Source: Methanosarcinales archaeon
Lineage (GTDB): Archaea; Halobacteriota; Methanosarcinia; Methanosarcinales; Methanogasteraceae
DNA: 48,491 nt
Direction of reading: 5' to 3'
NCBI GenBank assembly: GCA_004211975.1
Contig: RXIK01000144.1
Span: 1-48,491, forward strand
The position numbers and the translations under genes were made by a program. Below the pieces are notes generated by a model, which searched no databases, was not told the DNA's origin, and was given only the letters and a program-made list of their open reading frames with translations. Below are positions 30,999-39,086 of the stretch, one piece after another (positions within the stretch are counted from its first letter, which is position 1; the number at the start of each line of letters is the position of its first letter).

Positions 30999-32303
30999 GT
31001 GGCAGACACAATAGACCTCTATGATGACAGAGGGAAAAAGCTGAAAAGCGATGTCGACCTTCAAGCCATAAGCCCCCTCAAGAACTCGGCTATTCTTGGC
31101 ATGGTTAATACCGTTAAGAGAACGGTAGCTGTTAACCTCGCCGGTATTGAGAAGGCATGCAAAAAAGCAAGCTATGGTGGACAGAGCCGGAACATTCCGG
31201 GACGTGAAGTAGACATCGACCCAACCGCGAAAGCAGACAAGATTGCAGCACGAGTCAAAGAACTGATTCAGGTCGAAAAGGGCGACGACACTGAAGTCGC
31301 AGTTCTTGGTGGCGGGAAATTCTTGAGAGTCGCAGCACCAACCAGGAGAATCGAAGCTGGCGCTGAATATGTGGCTGGAATGACCTGCACGGCAGCAGCA
31401 CTTACCGAAGCACTACGCGAGGAGTATAATCTCGGTATGTACGACACGCCTTATGTCAAGAACGCAATCTGGGGAACATACCCACAGACGATGGACATGA
31501 AGGGCGGAAACGTGCTCTCAGTACTGGGTATTCCACAGAACGATGAAGGTCTGGGATTCGCTCTCAGAAACATCATGGCAAACCACCTTGCAATGCTATC
31601 CCAGAGAAACGCAATGAACTGCGCTGCAATCTCAAGCATTCTTGAGCACTGCGGAGTATTTGAGATGGGACAGGCAATGGGTCTCTTTGAGCGATACCAG
31701 TTACTTGCACTGGCGTACCAGGGATTAAACGCAAACAACATGGTGTACGACATGGTCAAGAACAACGGCAAGACCGGAACAATCGGTACCGTTGTCCAGG
31801 AGACTGTCGGACGCGCAATTGATGACGGCGTCATTTCAGTCGACAAGACGATGCCATCAGGATACAAGGTCTACAAGGCAAACGATGTGTGCCTGTGGAA
31901 CGCGTACTGCGCAGCAGGCACGATGGCAGCAACAATGGTGAACTGCGGTGCACTCCGTGGCGCACAGGCTGTATCCTCAACACTTCTGTACTTCAACGAC
32001 ATGATCGAGAAGGAAACCTCACTCCCAGGATGCGACTGGGGTAGAGTCGAGGGTACTGCGGTAGGATTCTCCTTCTTCAGCCACTCAATCTACGGCGGCG
32101 GCGGTCCTGGTGTGTTTAACGGTAACCACGTTGTTACAAGACACTCCACAGGAATGGCTATCCCATGCGTGGCAACGGCTGTTGCACTTGATTCAGGGAC
32201 GCAGATGTTCTCGCCAGAGTCAACATCCGCAATCGTGCTTGACACATTCCAGGATGTACCAATCATGATGAACCCACTCAAGGAGGTCGCATCAGCGGTG
32301 TAA
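30999..32303 (+). CDS. mcrB: Methyl-coenzyme M reductase beta subunit
   Basis: Beta subunit of the enzyme that forms methane from methyl-CoM and CoB, or activates methane in reverse. The 434 aa start at a GTG (ADTIDLYDDRGKKL) with GGAGG 8 nt upstream. The active-site segment FFSHSIYGGGGPG contains the conserved Tyr that contacts the substrate cavity, and NGNHVVTRHSTG follows. First gene of mcrBDCGA; mcrD begins 14 nt after its stop. Length and motifs are normal, so there is no sign of decay in this subunit. Confidence 0.98.
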   Translation: MADTIDLYDDRGKKLKSDVDLQAISPLKNSAILGMVNTVKRTVAVNLAGIEKACKKASYGGQSRNIPGREVDIDPTAKADKIAARVKELIQVEKGDDTEVAVLGGGKFLRVAAPTRRIEAGAEYVAGMTCTAAALTEALREEYNLGMYDTPYVKNAIWGTYPQTMDMKGGNVLSVLGIPQNDEGLGFALRNIMANHLAMLSQRNAMNCAAISSILEHCGVFEMGQAMGLFERYQLLALAYQGLNANNMVYDMVKNNGKTGTIGTVVQETVGRAIDDGVISVDKTMPSGYKVYKANDVCLWNAYCAAGTMAATMVNCGALRGAQAVSSTLLYFNDMIEKETSLPGCDWGRVEGTAVGFSFFSHSIYGGGGPGVFNGNHVVTRHSTGMAIPCVATAVALDSGTQMFSPESTSAIVLDTFQDVPIMMNPLKEVASAV

Positions 32304-32317
32304 AGAGGGATTGTTTC

Positions 32318-32812
32318 ATGGCTACAACTTTAGATACTGATCCCGTACAATACGAGATATTTCCGCAGAGGATGCTCAACCCTTCCTCGGCACAGGAGCT
32401 CTTGAATCGGCTTGAGCAGATCAAGGGTGTTACCCGCGTGCTGGTCCAGGGACCCAGACTTCCGCTCACAGTTCCGTACGGACCTGGAAAAGGTGTTCCG
32501 GTTGACCACACGGCTCGAGAGATCATCCGGGTAGGCGACCAGGTGATGGAACTGCAAGTCAAGGTAGGACGGATACGCCTCGAAGCAGAGACTGATGTGA
32601 TGGAAGAAGTCAGAGCAATATGTGATGAGCTGTTTACGTTCCCCTTTGAACTCAAAGAGGGACTGTTCCTTCGCAGGAAGGCGACCGTCACCGATTATGC
32701 AAAGTACGGTCCTGATGAACAGGTTGAGGACAAGAGCATATACGGGATGACCGATCCAAGTATGACACCGACTTCGAGAATTTGCGAGTCATGCGTTGAT
32801 ACGAGGGAATGA
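32318..32812 (+). CDS. mcrD: Methyl-coenzyme M reductase operon protein D
   Basis: A 164-aa accessory protein encoded in many mcr operons. It is not part of the purified reductase and is thought to help deliver coenzyme F430 or assemble apo-Mcr. The family pattern is seen in QYEIFPQRMLNPSSAQELLNRL, GPRLPLTVPYGPGKGVPVDH and the C-terminal ADYxKYG-like VTDYAKYGPDE. Its presence inside the operon argues against ANME-1, where I recall it being missing. One base separates its stop from the mcrC ATG. Confidence 0.95.
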   Translation: MATTLDTDPVQYEIFPQRMLNPSSAQELLNRLEQIKGVTRVLVQGPRLPLTVPYGPGKGVPVDHTAREIIRVGDQVMELQVKVGRIRLEAETDVMEEVRAICDELFTFPFELKEGLFLRRKATVTDYAKYGPDEQVEDKSIYGMTDPSMTPTSRICESCVDTRE

Positions 32813-32813
32813 T

Positions 32814-33434
32814 ATGTTTGGCAGGGAGACACAGGTTATCGATTGCAGGGAAGGCATGGGTCTTGGGAAAGGAGGTGGGCTTGCCCAGCGCGGCACGCTT
32901 TCTGAAACCGGACGACCTGATGTAATCGCAATCGCAATGTCCCCCGGAAGGCGCCACATCACAAAACCTGTCTGCGAGATCACGCACGGACTCAGGAGAG
33001 AAGGAATCCAGGTCAGTGTGCTCGTACTCGAAGCCGGAGCAGGCGTTCCAGAGGAGGGACCCGGCGATAAGATGGCGAAGGGATACGGACCGAAGTTTGG
33101 TCTGACCCAAAAAGAGATCGAGCAGATATCGCGGCATCGCGTAGCGTTAATCCATCTCGGAAATATCGATTCGCATGTGATCTACAAGACAAAGTACGTA
33201 CTGAAATATGTAGATATACCTGCGGTTATCGCCTGCCAGAATCCGGTTGACTTTGAGGATTTTGCAAAGGCAGGGATCAAGACACGACTGGTCATGCCCA
33301 TGAACAAAGATATCGATACACAGGGCACAGTCATGGAGATTGTAGCCGGAATTACGAGAGGAGTCACCTGCCAGCGCGGTAGTTTGAACGAACTCGTAAA
33401 AGCAATTATGAAAACAATACCACAACATACATAA
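32814..33434 (+). CDS. mcrC: Methyl-coenzyme M reductase operon protein C
   Basis: A 206-aa accessory protein found in the complex that reductively activates Mcr to Ni(I). Family features: RETQVIDCREGMGLGKGGGLAQRGTL near the start, IAIAMSPGRRHITKPVCEITH, and GPKFGLTQKEIEQISRHRVALIHLGN. The cysteines in the first 70 residues are conserved in the family. The ATG before FGRETQ has GAGGGA upstream, and an in-frame ATG 18 nt earlier overlaps mcrD. mcrG begins 12 nt after it. Confidence 0.95.
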   Translation: MFGRETQVIDCREGMGLGKGGGLAQRGTLSETGRPDVIAIAMSPGRRHITKPVCEITHGLRREGIQVSVLVLEAGAGVPEEGPGDKMAKGYGPKFGLTQKEIEQISRHRVALIHLGNIDSHVIYKTKYVLKYVDIPAVIACQNPVDFEDFAKAGIKTRLVMPMNKDIDTQGTVMEIVAGITRGVTCQRGSLNELVKAIMKTIPQHT

Positions 33435-33446
33435 GGAGATATAATT

Positions 33447-34244
33447 ATGGCATACACACCACAATACTATCCAGGAGCTTCACACATCGCAGTGAACAGA
33501 AGAAAGCACATGAGTGGAGACATTGAGAAACTGCGAACCGTATCAGACGATGATATGGTAGCGGCACTCGGACACAGGGCACCAGGCGCAGACTATCCAA
33601 GCATCCACCCACCACTCAAAGAGATGGGTGAACCAGACTGCCCGATCAGACAGATGGTTGAGCCAACACCAGGCGCATCAGCAGGAGACCGTGTCAGATA
33701 CTCACAGTTCACCGACTCGATGTACTCCGCACCATCAGTCCCATACTTCAGAAGCTACTATGCAGCGATCAACTTCCGTGGCGTAGACCCAGGAACACTG
33801 TCAGGCAGGCAAATCGTGGAAGCCAGAGAGCGTGACATGGAGGAACAGTGCAAGGCATCACTCGAGTCAGAGATGACATGCCCGGCTCTCGCAGGACTGC
33901 GAGGCTGCACAGTTCACGGACACTCACTGAGACTCGCTGAAGACGGAATGATGTTCGACATGCTTCAGAGGACACATCTTGAGGGCGGAAACGTCATTGA
34001 GGACAAAGACCAGGTTGGTGTACCTATCGACAGGAAGGTCAACCTCGGAAAGCCAATGAGCGAGGAAGAGGCAAAGAAGAGAACCACCATCTACCGGACT
34101 GATGGTGTCAAGTACAGGGACGAGCCAGAGGTTCTTGACCATGTACACCTTGTGCACCACAGAAGAACAATGTACGGATACCGACCTGAGACGGCGGCAG
34201 AGACCGCGCCAGGTGTCGGACCTGTTACATACAAGACGGTGTAA
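33447..34244 (+). CDS. mcrG: Methyl-coenzyme M reductase gamma subunit
   Basis: Gamma subunit of the reductase, 265 aa with the normal length and order. It begins AYTPQYYPGASHIAVNRRKH and includes the F430 and coenzyme M environment around LRGCTVHGHSLRLAEDG and the later DQVGVPIDRKVNLG, KYRDEPEVLDHVHLVHHRRTMYGY. A GGAG ribosome site lies 7 nt before the ATG. mcrA begins 15 nt later after GGGAGG. Codon choice is strongly biased toward C-ending codons, as expected for high expression. Confidence 0.98.
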   Translation: MAYTPQYYPGASHIAVNRRKHMSGDIEKLRTVSDDDMVAALGHRAPGADYPSIHPPLKEMGEPDCPIRQMVEPTPGASAGDRVRYSQFTDSMYSAPSVPYFRSYYAAINFRGVDPGTLSGRQIVEARERDMEEQCKASLESEMTCPALAGLRGCTVHGHSLRLAEDGMMFDMLQRTHLEGGNVIEDKDQVGVPIDRKVNLGKPMSEEEAKKRTTIYRTDGVKYRDEPEVLDHVHLVHHRRTMYGYRPETAAETAPGVGPVTYKTV

Positions 34245-34259
34245 GGGAGGTAGATATAA

Positions 34260-34571
34260 ATGGCATACAAATATCCATCAGAGAAACTGTTCGTTGAGGC
34301 ACTGAAGTCAAAGTTCGCGGGACTCGATCTTGCTGACCAGAAGACCCAGTACAAGCGTGCCGGATACGTCCAGAACTCACGAAAGAGAGAATTCCAGGCA
34401 GCAGGCAAGGCAGTTGCAGAGAAGCGTGGCATGCAGCAGTACGATGTGAACGTGCACCTTGGCGGTATGACGCTCGGACAGAGGCAGCTCGTACCATACA
34501 AGCTCTCAACCCAACCGGACATAGTAGAGGGCGATGACCTGCAGAATGGACCTTGCTCACGAGACTCTTGA
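34260..34571 (+). pseudogene. mcrA: mcrA, 5' part (frame lost after about 95 codons)
   Basis: Encodes the N-terminus of the alpha subunit: YPSEKLFVEALKSKFAGLDL, RKREFQAAGKAVAEKRGMQQYD and [17 protein letters not shown] all align with McrA. After GDDLQ (34544) the frame runs through eight unrelated codons to a stop. The next conserved block resumes in another frame at 34546. About 21 residues that McrA normally has here (the YVNNAAMQQMWDD region) are absent, so roughly 62 nt have been lost. This is not mcrG, which is intact upstream. Confidence 0.9.
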
Positions 34572-35883
34572 AAAGCGTCTCGGAAAAGAGGTTACACCTG
34601 AGTCGATCGCCGGCTACATGGAAGCAGTAAACCACACCATGCCAGGCGCAGCTATTGTGCAGGAGCACATGGTTGAAACACACCCTGGACTTGTTGACGA
34701 CTGCTACGTGAAGATGTTCACTGGCGACGACGAACTCGCAGACGAGATCGACTCGCAGTACGTGATCAACATCAACGACCTCTTCGACAAGGAAGGACAG
34801 AACGAGAAGCTCAAGGCTGCAATAGGCAAGACCACATGGCAGGCAGTACACATCCCAACAATCGTTGTGCGCTGCTGTGACGGTGGTAACACATCCAGAT
34901 GGAGTGCAATGCAGATCGGTATGTCGTTCATTGCGGCATACAACATGTGCGCTGGTGAGGCTGCAGTAGCAGACCTTGCGTTCGCGGCAAAGCACGCAGC
35001 AGCAATCCAGATGGCTGAGATGCTTCCAGCAAGAAGAGCAAGATCACCAAACGAGCCAGGAGGACTTTCCTTCGGTTACTGCGCTGACATGGTCCAGAAG
35101 ATGCGAGTCAAGCCGGAAGACCCGGTCTTGTACACACTTGAGGTCGTTGCTTGCGGCACGATGCTCTACGACCAGATATGGCTTGGATCATACATGTCAG
35201 GCGGTGTCGGATTCACGCAGTACGCAACAGCAGCATACACCAACGACGTGCTGGATGACTTCACGTACTACGGATACGACTACGCACTGAAGAAGTACAA
35301 AGAGGACGGAGCAGCGCCAAACGACCTTGCAACCGCAACCGAACTTGCAACTGAGGTTACCTTAAACGGCATGGAGTGCTACGAGGACTACCCAACGCTT
35401 CTTGAGGACCACTTCGGTGGATCCCAGAGAGCAGGAATCCTTGCAGCAGCCAGTGCATGCACAACCGGTATCGCAACCGGTAACGCACAGGTAGCACTGT
35501 CTGCATGGTACATGTCGATGTACCTGCACAAGGAAGGCTGGGGACGACTCGGATTCTTCGGATACGACCTACAAGACCAGTGCGGTGCAACCAACGTATG
35601 CTCGTACCAGGGTGACGAGGGATGCTGCCTCGAACTCCGTGGCGCAAACTACCCGAACTACGCGATGAACGTAGGTCACCAGGGCGAGTACGCAGGATTC
35701 ACTGGTGCAGCACACGCAGGCGCACACGACGCATACTGCTGCAACCCACTCGTGAAGGTGACATTCGCTGACCCATCACTGGTATTCGACTTCTCCGACA
35801 TCAGGAAGGAGTACGCCAAGGGCGCGATGCGAACATTCAGACCAGCAGGCGAGCGCAGCCTGGTTATACCAGCAGGCGTATAG
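34534..35883 (+). CDS. mcrA: Methyl-coenzyme M reductase alpha subunit, main body
   Basis: Homology begins at [16 protein letters not shown] (34546) and runs to the end. All active-site parts are present: the Gln that ligates Ni-F430 ([10 protein letters not shown]), the methyl-His and methyl-Arg sites ([18 protein letters not shown]), [11 protein letters not shown], the methyl-Gln site FGGSQRAG, and [11 protein letters not shown] with the thioglycine Gly and neighbouring Asp and Cys. The residue before the thioglycine is Phe where most methanogens have Tyr. Extra cysteines occur in [10 protein letters not shown] and AYCCNP. Without the lost linker and the 5' part this frame could not make a normal McrA. 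If the deletion is an assembly error the gene is intact. Confidence 0.93.
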   Translation: MTCRMDLAHETLEKRLGKEVTPESIAGYMEAVNHTMPGAAIVQEHMVETHPGLVDDCYVKMFTGDDELADEIDSQYVININDLFDKEGQNEKLKAAIGKTTWQAVHIPTIVVRCCDGGNTSRWSAMQIGMSFIAAYNMCAGEAAVADLAFAAKHAAAIQMAEMLPARRARSPNEPGGLSFGYCADMVQKMRVKPEDPVLYTLEVVACGTMLYDQIWLGSYMSGGVGFTQYATAAYTNDVLDDFTYYGYDYALKKYKEDGAAPNDLATATELATEVTLNGMECYEDYPTLLEDHFGGSQRAGILAAASACTTGIATGNAQVALSAWYMSMYLHKEGWGRLGFFGYDLQDQCGATNVCSYQGDEGCCLELRGANYPNYAMNVGHQGEYAGFTGAAHAGAHDAYCCNPLVKVTFADPSLVFDFSDIRKEYAKGAMRTFRPAGERSLVIPAGV

Positions 35884-35917
35884 GCGAGCAATCGCCTATC
35901 CCTTTTTCTTTTTTTTT
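35881..35917 (+). terminator. Intrinsic terminator of the mcr operon
   Basis: TAGGCGA-GCAA-TCGCCTA forms a 7-bp stem with a GNRA tetraloop, and its first three bases are the mcrA stop codon. It is followed by CCCTTTTTC and nine T, the T-rich release signal of archaea. A strong, compact end for a highly expressed operon. Confidence 0.8.
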
Positions 35918-36042
35918 GCGATGGTCTGAGTTGGAACTTGTTTTGGTTAGCACACCCTCTACCGGTGTGAGCATCCTCCTATCCCAAGTGTTATCCTCCC
36001 GTAGCCTCTGCTACACCGCCCCGAGAAACCGTGTGTTGTTTA

Positions 36043-36203
36043 GTGCTTACCGAAAAATAAAGTAGCAAAGTTGGCTGATGTCACGCTACATCCCCGACAT
36101 TCGTGCGATTCGTTCATTCGTGATCCTTTATGCTGATTTCATCACGAATTTCACGAATGTGCCGAATGCCACGAATTTTAACAGATTGTTTTCTGGCAAG
36201 CCC
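36043..36203 (-). mobile_element. MITE-like element A, copy 3
   Basis: A full-length 161-bp copy in reverse orientation, from GTGCTTACCGAAAAA to TTTTCTGGCAAGCCC, flanked by TTA at 36040-36042 and 36204-36206. Its centre has tandem TTCACGAATGTG/TTCGTG-type units absent from copy 1. No coding capacity. Between the mcr terminator and this element I see nothing. Confidence 0.78.
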
Positions 36204-36297
36204 TTAGATGCGGTGAAAAACACCCCCCTGGTCTATAGTACCTCACGTTGCAGCGATCAAAAACCTATGAACTTTTTTGGCATTCTTGGAACCGGGG

Positions 36298-36400
36298 TTT
36301 TGGAAAACCACAGAGGACACGTAGGACATATAGGGGGCGAAAGATGAAAATAATACCTTTTCACAATCCTCTGTGCTCTATGTGGTTTAATATTCCTTAC
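36298..36400. repeat. Inverted repeat with CCACAGAGG arms, second locus
   Basis: AACCACAGAGGACA near 36307 and TCCTCTGTG...TGTGGTTT near 36370-36390 are roughly complementary and share the CCACAGAGGACAC core with the repeat at 8737-8835. Non-coding. The region from here to 36475 has no gene. Confidence 0.4.
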
Positions 36401-36475
36401 CCTAACCGGGTCATCCGGAAGAGTGGAAATGTGCAGGGCACCTCGTGAATACCCAAACCCTCACTAAACTGATAC

Positions 36476-36670
36476 TCACGGGTCCAGCTTCATTAGAATG
36501 CTGGTGCGCACAGAGACCGCCTCATCCAGATCTGATGTTGTATGCCAGACCCTAAGCTTGTGCACATTCAATCTGCTCCCGCACCGCTGGCACACAGTTG
36601 ATTTTATGCCGTGATTTATGATCTGCACGTTAACTTTGCACTCCGGACACACGATCACGTCATATTTCAA
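36476..36670 (-). CDS. Small zinc-ribbon protein (DUF5817-like)
   Basis: A 64-aa protein with one zinc ribbon, CPEC and CQRC about 16 residues apart, followed by a strand and helix (LNVHKLRVWHTTSDLDEAVSVRTSIL). The shape resembles short archaeal zinc-ribbon families such as DUF5817. Its ATG overlaps the stop of the upstream double-KaiC gene by 4 nt, so the two are co-translated and may act together. Function unknown. Confidence 0.7.
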   Translation of the reverse strand: MKYDVIVCPECKVNVQIINHGIKSTVCQRCGSRLNVHKLRVWHTTSDLDEAVSVRTSILMKLDP

Positions 36671-38013
36671 TTTTCATCCCCCCGAATATTGATCCCGTGA
36701 TCTGTGATCGTGTACTCATGTATCGCGCGGCTGTGGTTGGTTCCGCGCAGCTTCACGATACGCAGGTTCTTCGTTATCTCGCCCGCATTCATGGTGTTGT
36801 CGAGCGATATGATCCCGTCCATCAAAAAAGACACGCCCACGTCAGCTATTCTTGATGTGGTTGCGTGCTCGGTTCCGCTTGTGAAGATCGAGGTAACACG
36901 GGCATGTTTGAAATACCCGATCAGCGAATGGATATATGTCTCCACTTGCACTGAGCCGTAAAAAATGGTTTCCATACCTGATATCCCGTCAAACAGCACT
37001 GATTGTGCGTTGATCGATTCAACCGCCTCCCGGATGTGCCAGAGATGCTCATCAGGATGGATCCGGTCTGTTGTGTAAACGAATTTGAGAATGCCGTCTG
37101 TGACGTATCGGTGCAGATCCCATCCAAATCGCGACGCTTCAGCGATCAACTGGTCTGGCGATTCATTAAATGATATGATGACTGCTGGTTTGTTGTTTTT
37201 TAAACTTTCATGGATGAATTCCAAGCCAAAGATCGTTTTCCCGGTGCCAGAGCTACCTGCAACCAGTGTTGAGTAGGTCTCAGGAATGCCGCCTTCAATC
37301 ATGGCGTCCAGTCTTAAGATGCCGGTTGGAATACGTGTGAAGAGGTCTGTGTGCGTTATTTTATTTTCAAGGTTTGGAAACACCCGTATGCCATCTTTCG
37401 AGATGTTGAATGTGTATATTTTTGGTGGGATGTGATTGTTAGTAGTACCTGTGGTCTTAAATATCCTGAGATTACGTGAGATGTATCTTGTGTGGTTTTC
37501 ATACGACAGATACAGGATTTCATCTACAAAATGGCTGATACTTGATGTGTGGATCTCATTACCGGTTAATTCACCGGTAAACAGCGTGATAGCATCCCAT
37601 TCGCGAGTCATTGAATCAATGGTGCCCATGAATCGGTGTCGCTCCTGTTCTGAAAAAGCAGATCCAAGCGGGGTGATCGGGTCAATTGCAATCCTGGTAG
37701 CCTGCGAAGTTGCAACAACGTTTCCGATGTCGATCAGGACTGACAGGGGATCGCGTTCCACAGATAACCGCTCGATTGGGTGCACCGCGATTGATTCGTG
37801 CATGAATGACGAATTGGCATGCTTAAAACTGTTCCCGCTGGTTGTGATCGGGAGGTATAGTGTTGATTCCTTGTCTGTCACACTTGATAAGGACTCTAAC
37901 ACTAACATTGTTTTGCCAACACCGGCAGTACCGGCTATTAGGATGGTTGATGGTTTTGAAAAACCCCCCAGTATCTCGTCGAGCCCGGCGATGCCGGTCG
38001 GTCTGAGCATCAT
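36667..38013 (-). CDS. Double-domain KaiC-like ATPase
   Basis: A 448-aa protein with two RecA/KaiC-type domains. Domain 1 has Walker A GTAGVGKTML (about residues 28-37) and domain 2 has GSSGTGKTIFG (about 255-265), the latter followed by conserved SFNESPDQLI and the TDRIHPDEHLWHI region common in KaiC-like proteins. Both P-loops look intact. Archaeal KaiC-like proteins act in signalling; some bind components of the motility machinery. An AT-rich TTAATATTATTTAATG lies just before the ATG, so the message may be leaderless. It is coupled to the zinc-ribbon gene. Confidence 0.87.
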   Translation of the reverse strand: MMLRPTGIAGLDEILGGFSKPSTILIAGTAGVGKTMLVLESLSSVTDKESTLYLPITTSGNSFKHANSSFMHESIAVHPIERLSVERDPLSVLIDIGNVVATSQATRIAIDPITPLGSAFSEQERHRFMGTIDSMTREWDAITLFTGELTGNEIHTSSISHFVDEILYLSYENHTRYISRNLRIFKTTGTTNNHIPPKIYTFNISKDGIRVFPNLENKITHTDLFTRIPTGILRLDAMIEGGIPETYSTLVAGSSGTGKTIFGLEFIHESLKNNKPAVIISFNESPDQLIAEASRFGWDLHRYVTDGILKFVYTTDRIHPDEHLWHIREAVESINAQSVLFDGISGMETIFYGSVQVETYIHSLIGYFKHARVTSIFTSGTEHATTSRIADVGVSFLMDGIISLDNTMNAGEITKNLRIVKLRGTNHSRAIHEYTITDHGINIRGDEN

Positions 38014-38092
38014 TAATATTATTTAATGCGCCACTACGTATTATTGCTTGCGGCATGCAGACGTTCTGCAGTGTTTAATGTATTTGGTGTGT

Positions 38093-38632
38093 TTAGTGGC
38101 AGGCGTTCACGCAGGAATTTCGTCCATACTCGGTTTCAGATATTGAACCTGTCTTTGCATCCACGATCTCTCTGGTCATCGGGTCTATCAACGCGGTTGC
38201 AACATACACTTTTTGACCACGGCTGCCGCAACTGCAACTCCGTTCAAGCAGCTCGACCTTCCACAGGAATGGGGACTCGTTGACACCTGCGGATGTGGAC
38301 ACGTATTGCCATATAGCAGCTGACGACTCGTTAGCACTAACGTTCGTGGATGTCTTTGTAAGATCATACGTTGAGTTCTGTATAAGTGCTACGCGCACAC
38401 TCCTCCGGTTCGGCGCAGTGAATTTTTGTTCCATGAATTGCTGTATTGTTGTGTTGTTTGTGGTGATGTTGATCGCATCACCTGCACCGATCATAGGAAT
38501 GGTCCCTATCGCGCTCTCGACCGCGGATAGCTTGCCTGCATCTGTTGGGTCTGTGCTGGTAACACACCCAAGGAGGCTTGTAGCTACTATGAGTGTGATG
38601 AGTACAAAACAGCGTGCCCCCACTCTGCTCAC
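38093..38632 (-). CDS. Predicted secreted lipoprotein with cysteine-rich C-terminus
   Basis: A 179-aa protein with an N-terminal signal: basic start, hydrophobic VLITLIVATSLLGC with a lipobox-like LLGC, then a Thr/Asn-rich segment. The mature part is soluble with CSCGSRGQKVYV and a final CVNACH, suggesting disulfides or a metal site outside the membrane. The GTG start overlaps the stop of S27Ae (GTGA), so it is the last gene of the rpo7 operon, an odd place for an exported protein. No family is recognised. It could be archaeal-lineage specific. Confidence 0.75.
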   Translation of the reverse strand: MSRVGARCFVLITLIVATSLLGCVTSTDPTDAGKLSAVESAIGTIPMIGAGDAINITTNNTTIQQFMEQKFTAPNRRSVRVALIQNSTYDLTKTSTNVSANESSAAIWQYVSTSAGVNESPFLWKVELLERSCSCGSRGQKVYVATALIDPMTREIVDAKTGSISETEYGRNSCVNACH

Positions 38633-38787
38633 CCCTTCTTATTCTTGTATTTTGTGTAACCACATTTCCCGCAGGTCATCCGGTTGGCATGTTCTGCTAA
38701 AAAAACCCCGTTACCACATTTCGGGCAAAACTGCCTCTGACGCGTGATTTTATTTTCTTCTATGACGTAATAATTATTTATGCTCAT
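38629..38787 (-). CDS. rps27ae: 30S ribosomal protein S27Ae (eS31)
   Basis: A short protein of 52 aa, easily missed. Core: FCPKCGNGVFLAEHANRMTC then GKCGYTKYKNKKG, a zinc finger CxxC-x14-CxxC with the family signature GVFLAEH. It is a small-subunit protein; in eukaryotes it is fused to ubiquitin, in archaea free. The N-terminus (SINNYYVIEENKITRQRQ) is longer than in some archaea. It lies just after S24e, its standard neighbour, and its stop overlaps the GTG of the lipoprotein gene. Confidence 0.93.
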   Translation of the reverse strand: MSINNYYVIEENKITRQRQFCPKCGNGVFLAEHANRMTCGKCGYTKYKNKKG

Positions 38788-38792
38788 GCTCT

Positions 38793-39086
38793 CTACTCCT
38801 CGCCGCTTTCTTTCGCTGCATTCCGTGTAATCATATAACCCGACTCGATTGCCTGCAAGTGCTGCAGATCATTGTACAACCGTGCATACCCAAGTATATC
38901 CTGTGTTCCATACTGTGTATTCATCCGATCAAATATCATTAGCTCAGGCTTTGTATTAAGAAGCGCAACCAGCATATTTTTCACGTGTTCTCTTGAAGCA
39001 GTTGTCCCTTCGGATATCACGTTGCACACAATGTCACGTCTATCCAAAAGCACATTCTTCTCGTCTTTTATAATTTCAATCTTCAT
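38793..39086 (-). CDS. rps24e: 30S ribosomal protein S24e (eS24)
   Basis: A 97-aa archaeal/eukaryotic small-subunit protein. It begins KIEIIKDEKNVLLDRRDIVC and contains GTTASREHVKNMLVALLNTKP and TQYGTQDILGYARLYND, the normal family pattern. The start overlaps the end of the dephospho-CoA kinase gene by 11 nt, and S27Ae follows after 5 nt. The rpo7-spt4-dpck-S24e-S27ae order is a classic archaeal operon. Confidence 0.95.
   Translation of the reverse strand: MKIEIIKDEKNVLLDRRDIVCNVISEGTTASREHVKNMLVALLNTKPELMIFDRMNTQYGTQDILGYARLYNDLQHLQAIESGYMITRNAAKESGEE

Noticed and set aside
34260-34571. Reading the short frame before mcrA as a truncated mcrG
   Set aside because: An intact 265-aa mcrG lies directly upstream; this frame aligns with the N-terminus of McrA.
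34534-34580. Programmed frameshifting in mcrA
   Set aside because: No slippery site is evident and about 21 conserved residues are absent, which a simple frame change cannot restore.
31000-35883. Assigning the organism to ANME-1
   Set aside because: McrA keeps Gln at the site that is Val in ANME-1, and mcrD and mcrC are inside the operon.
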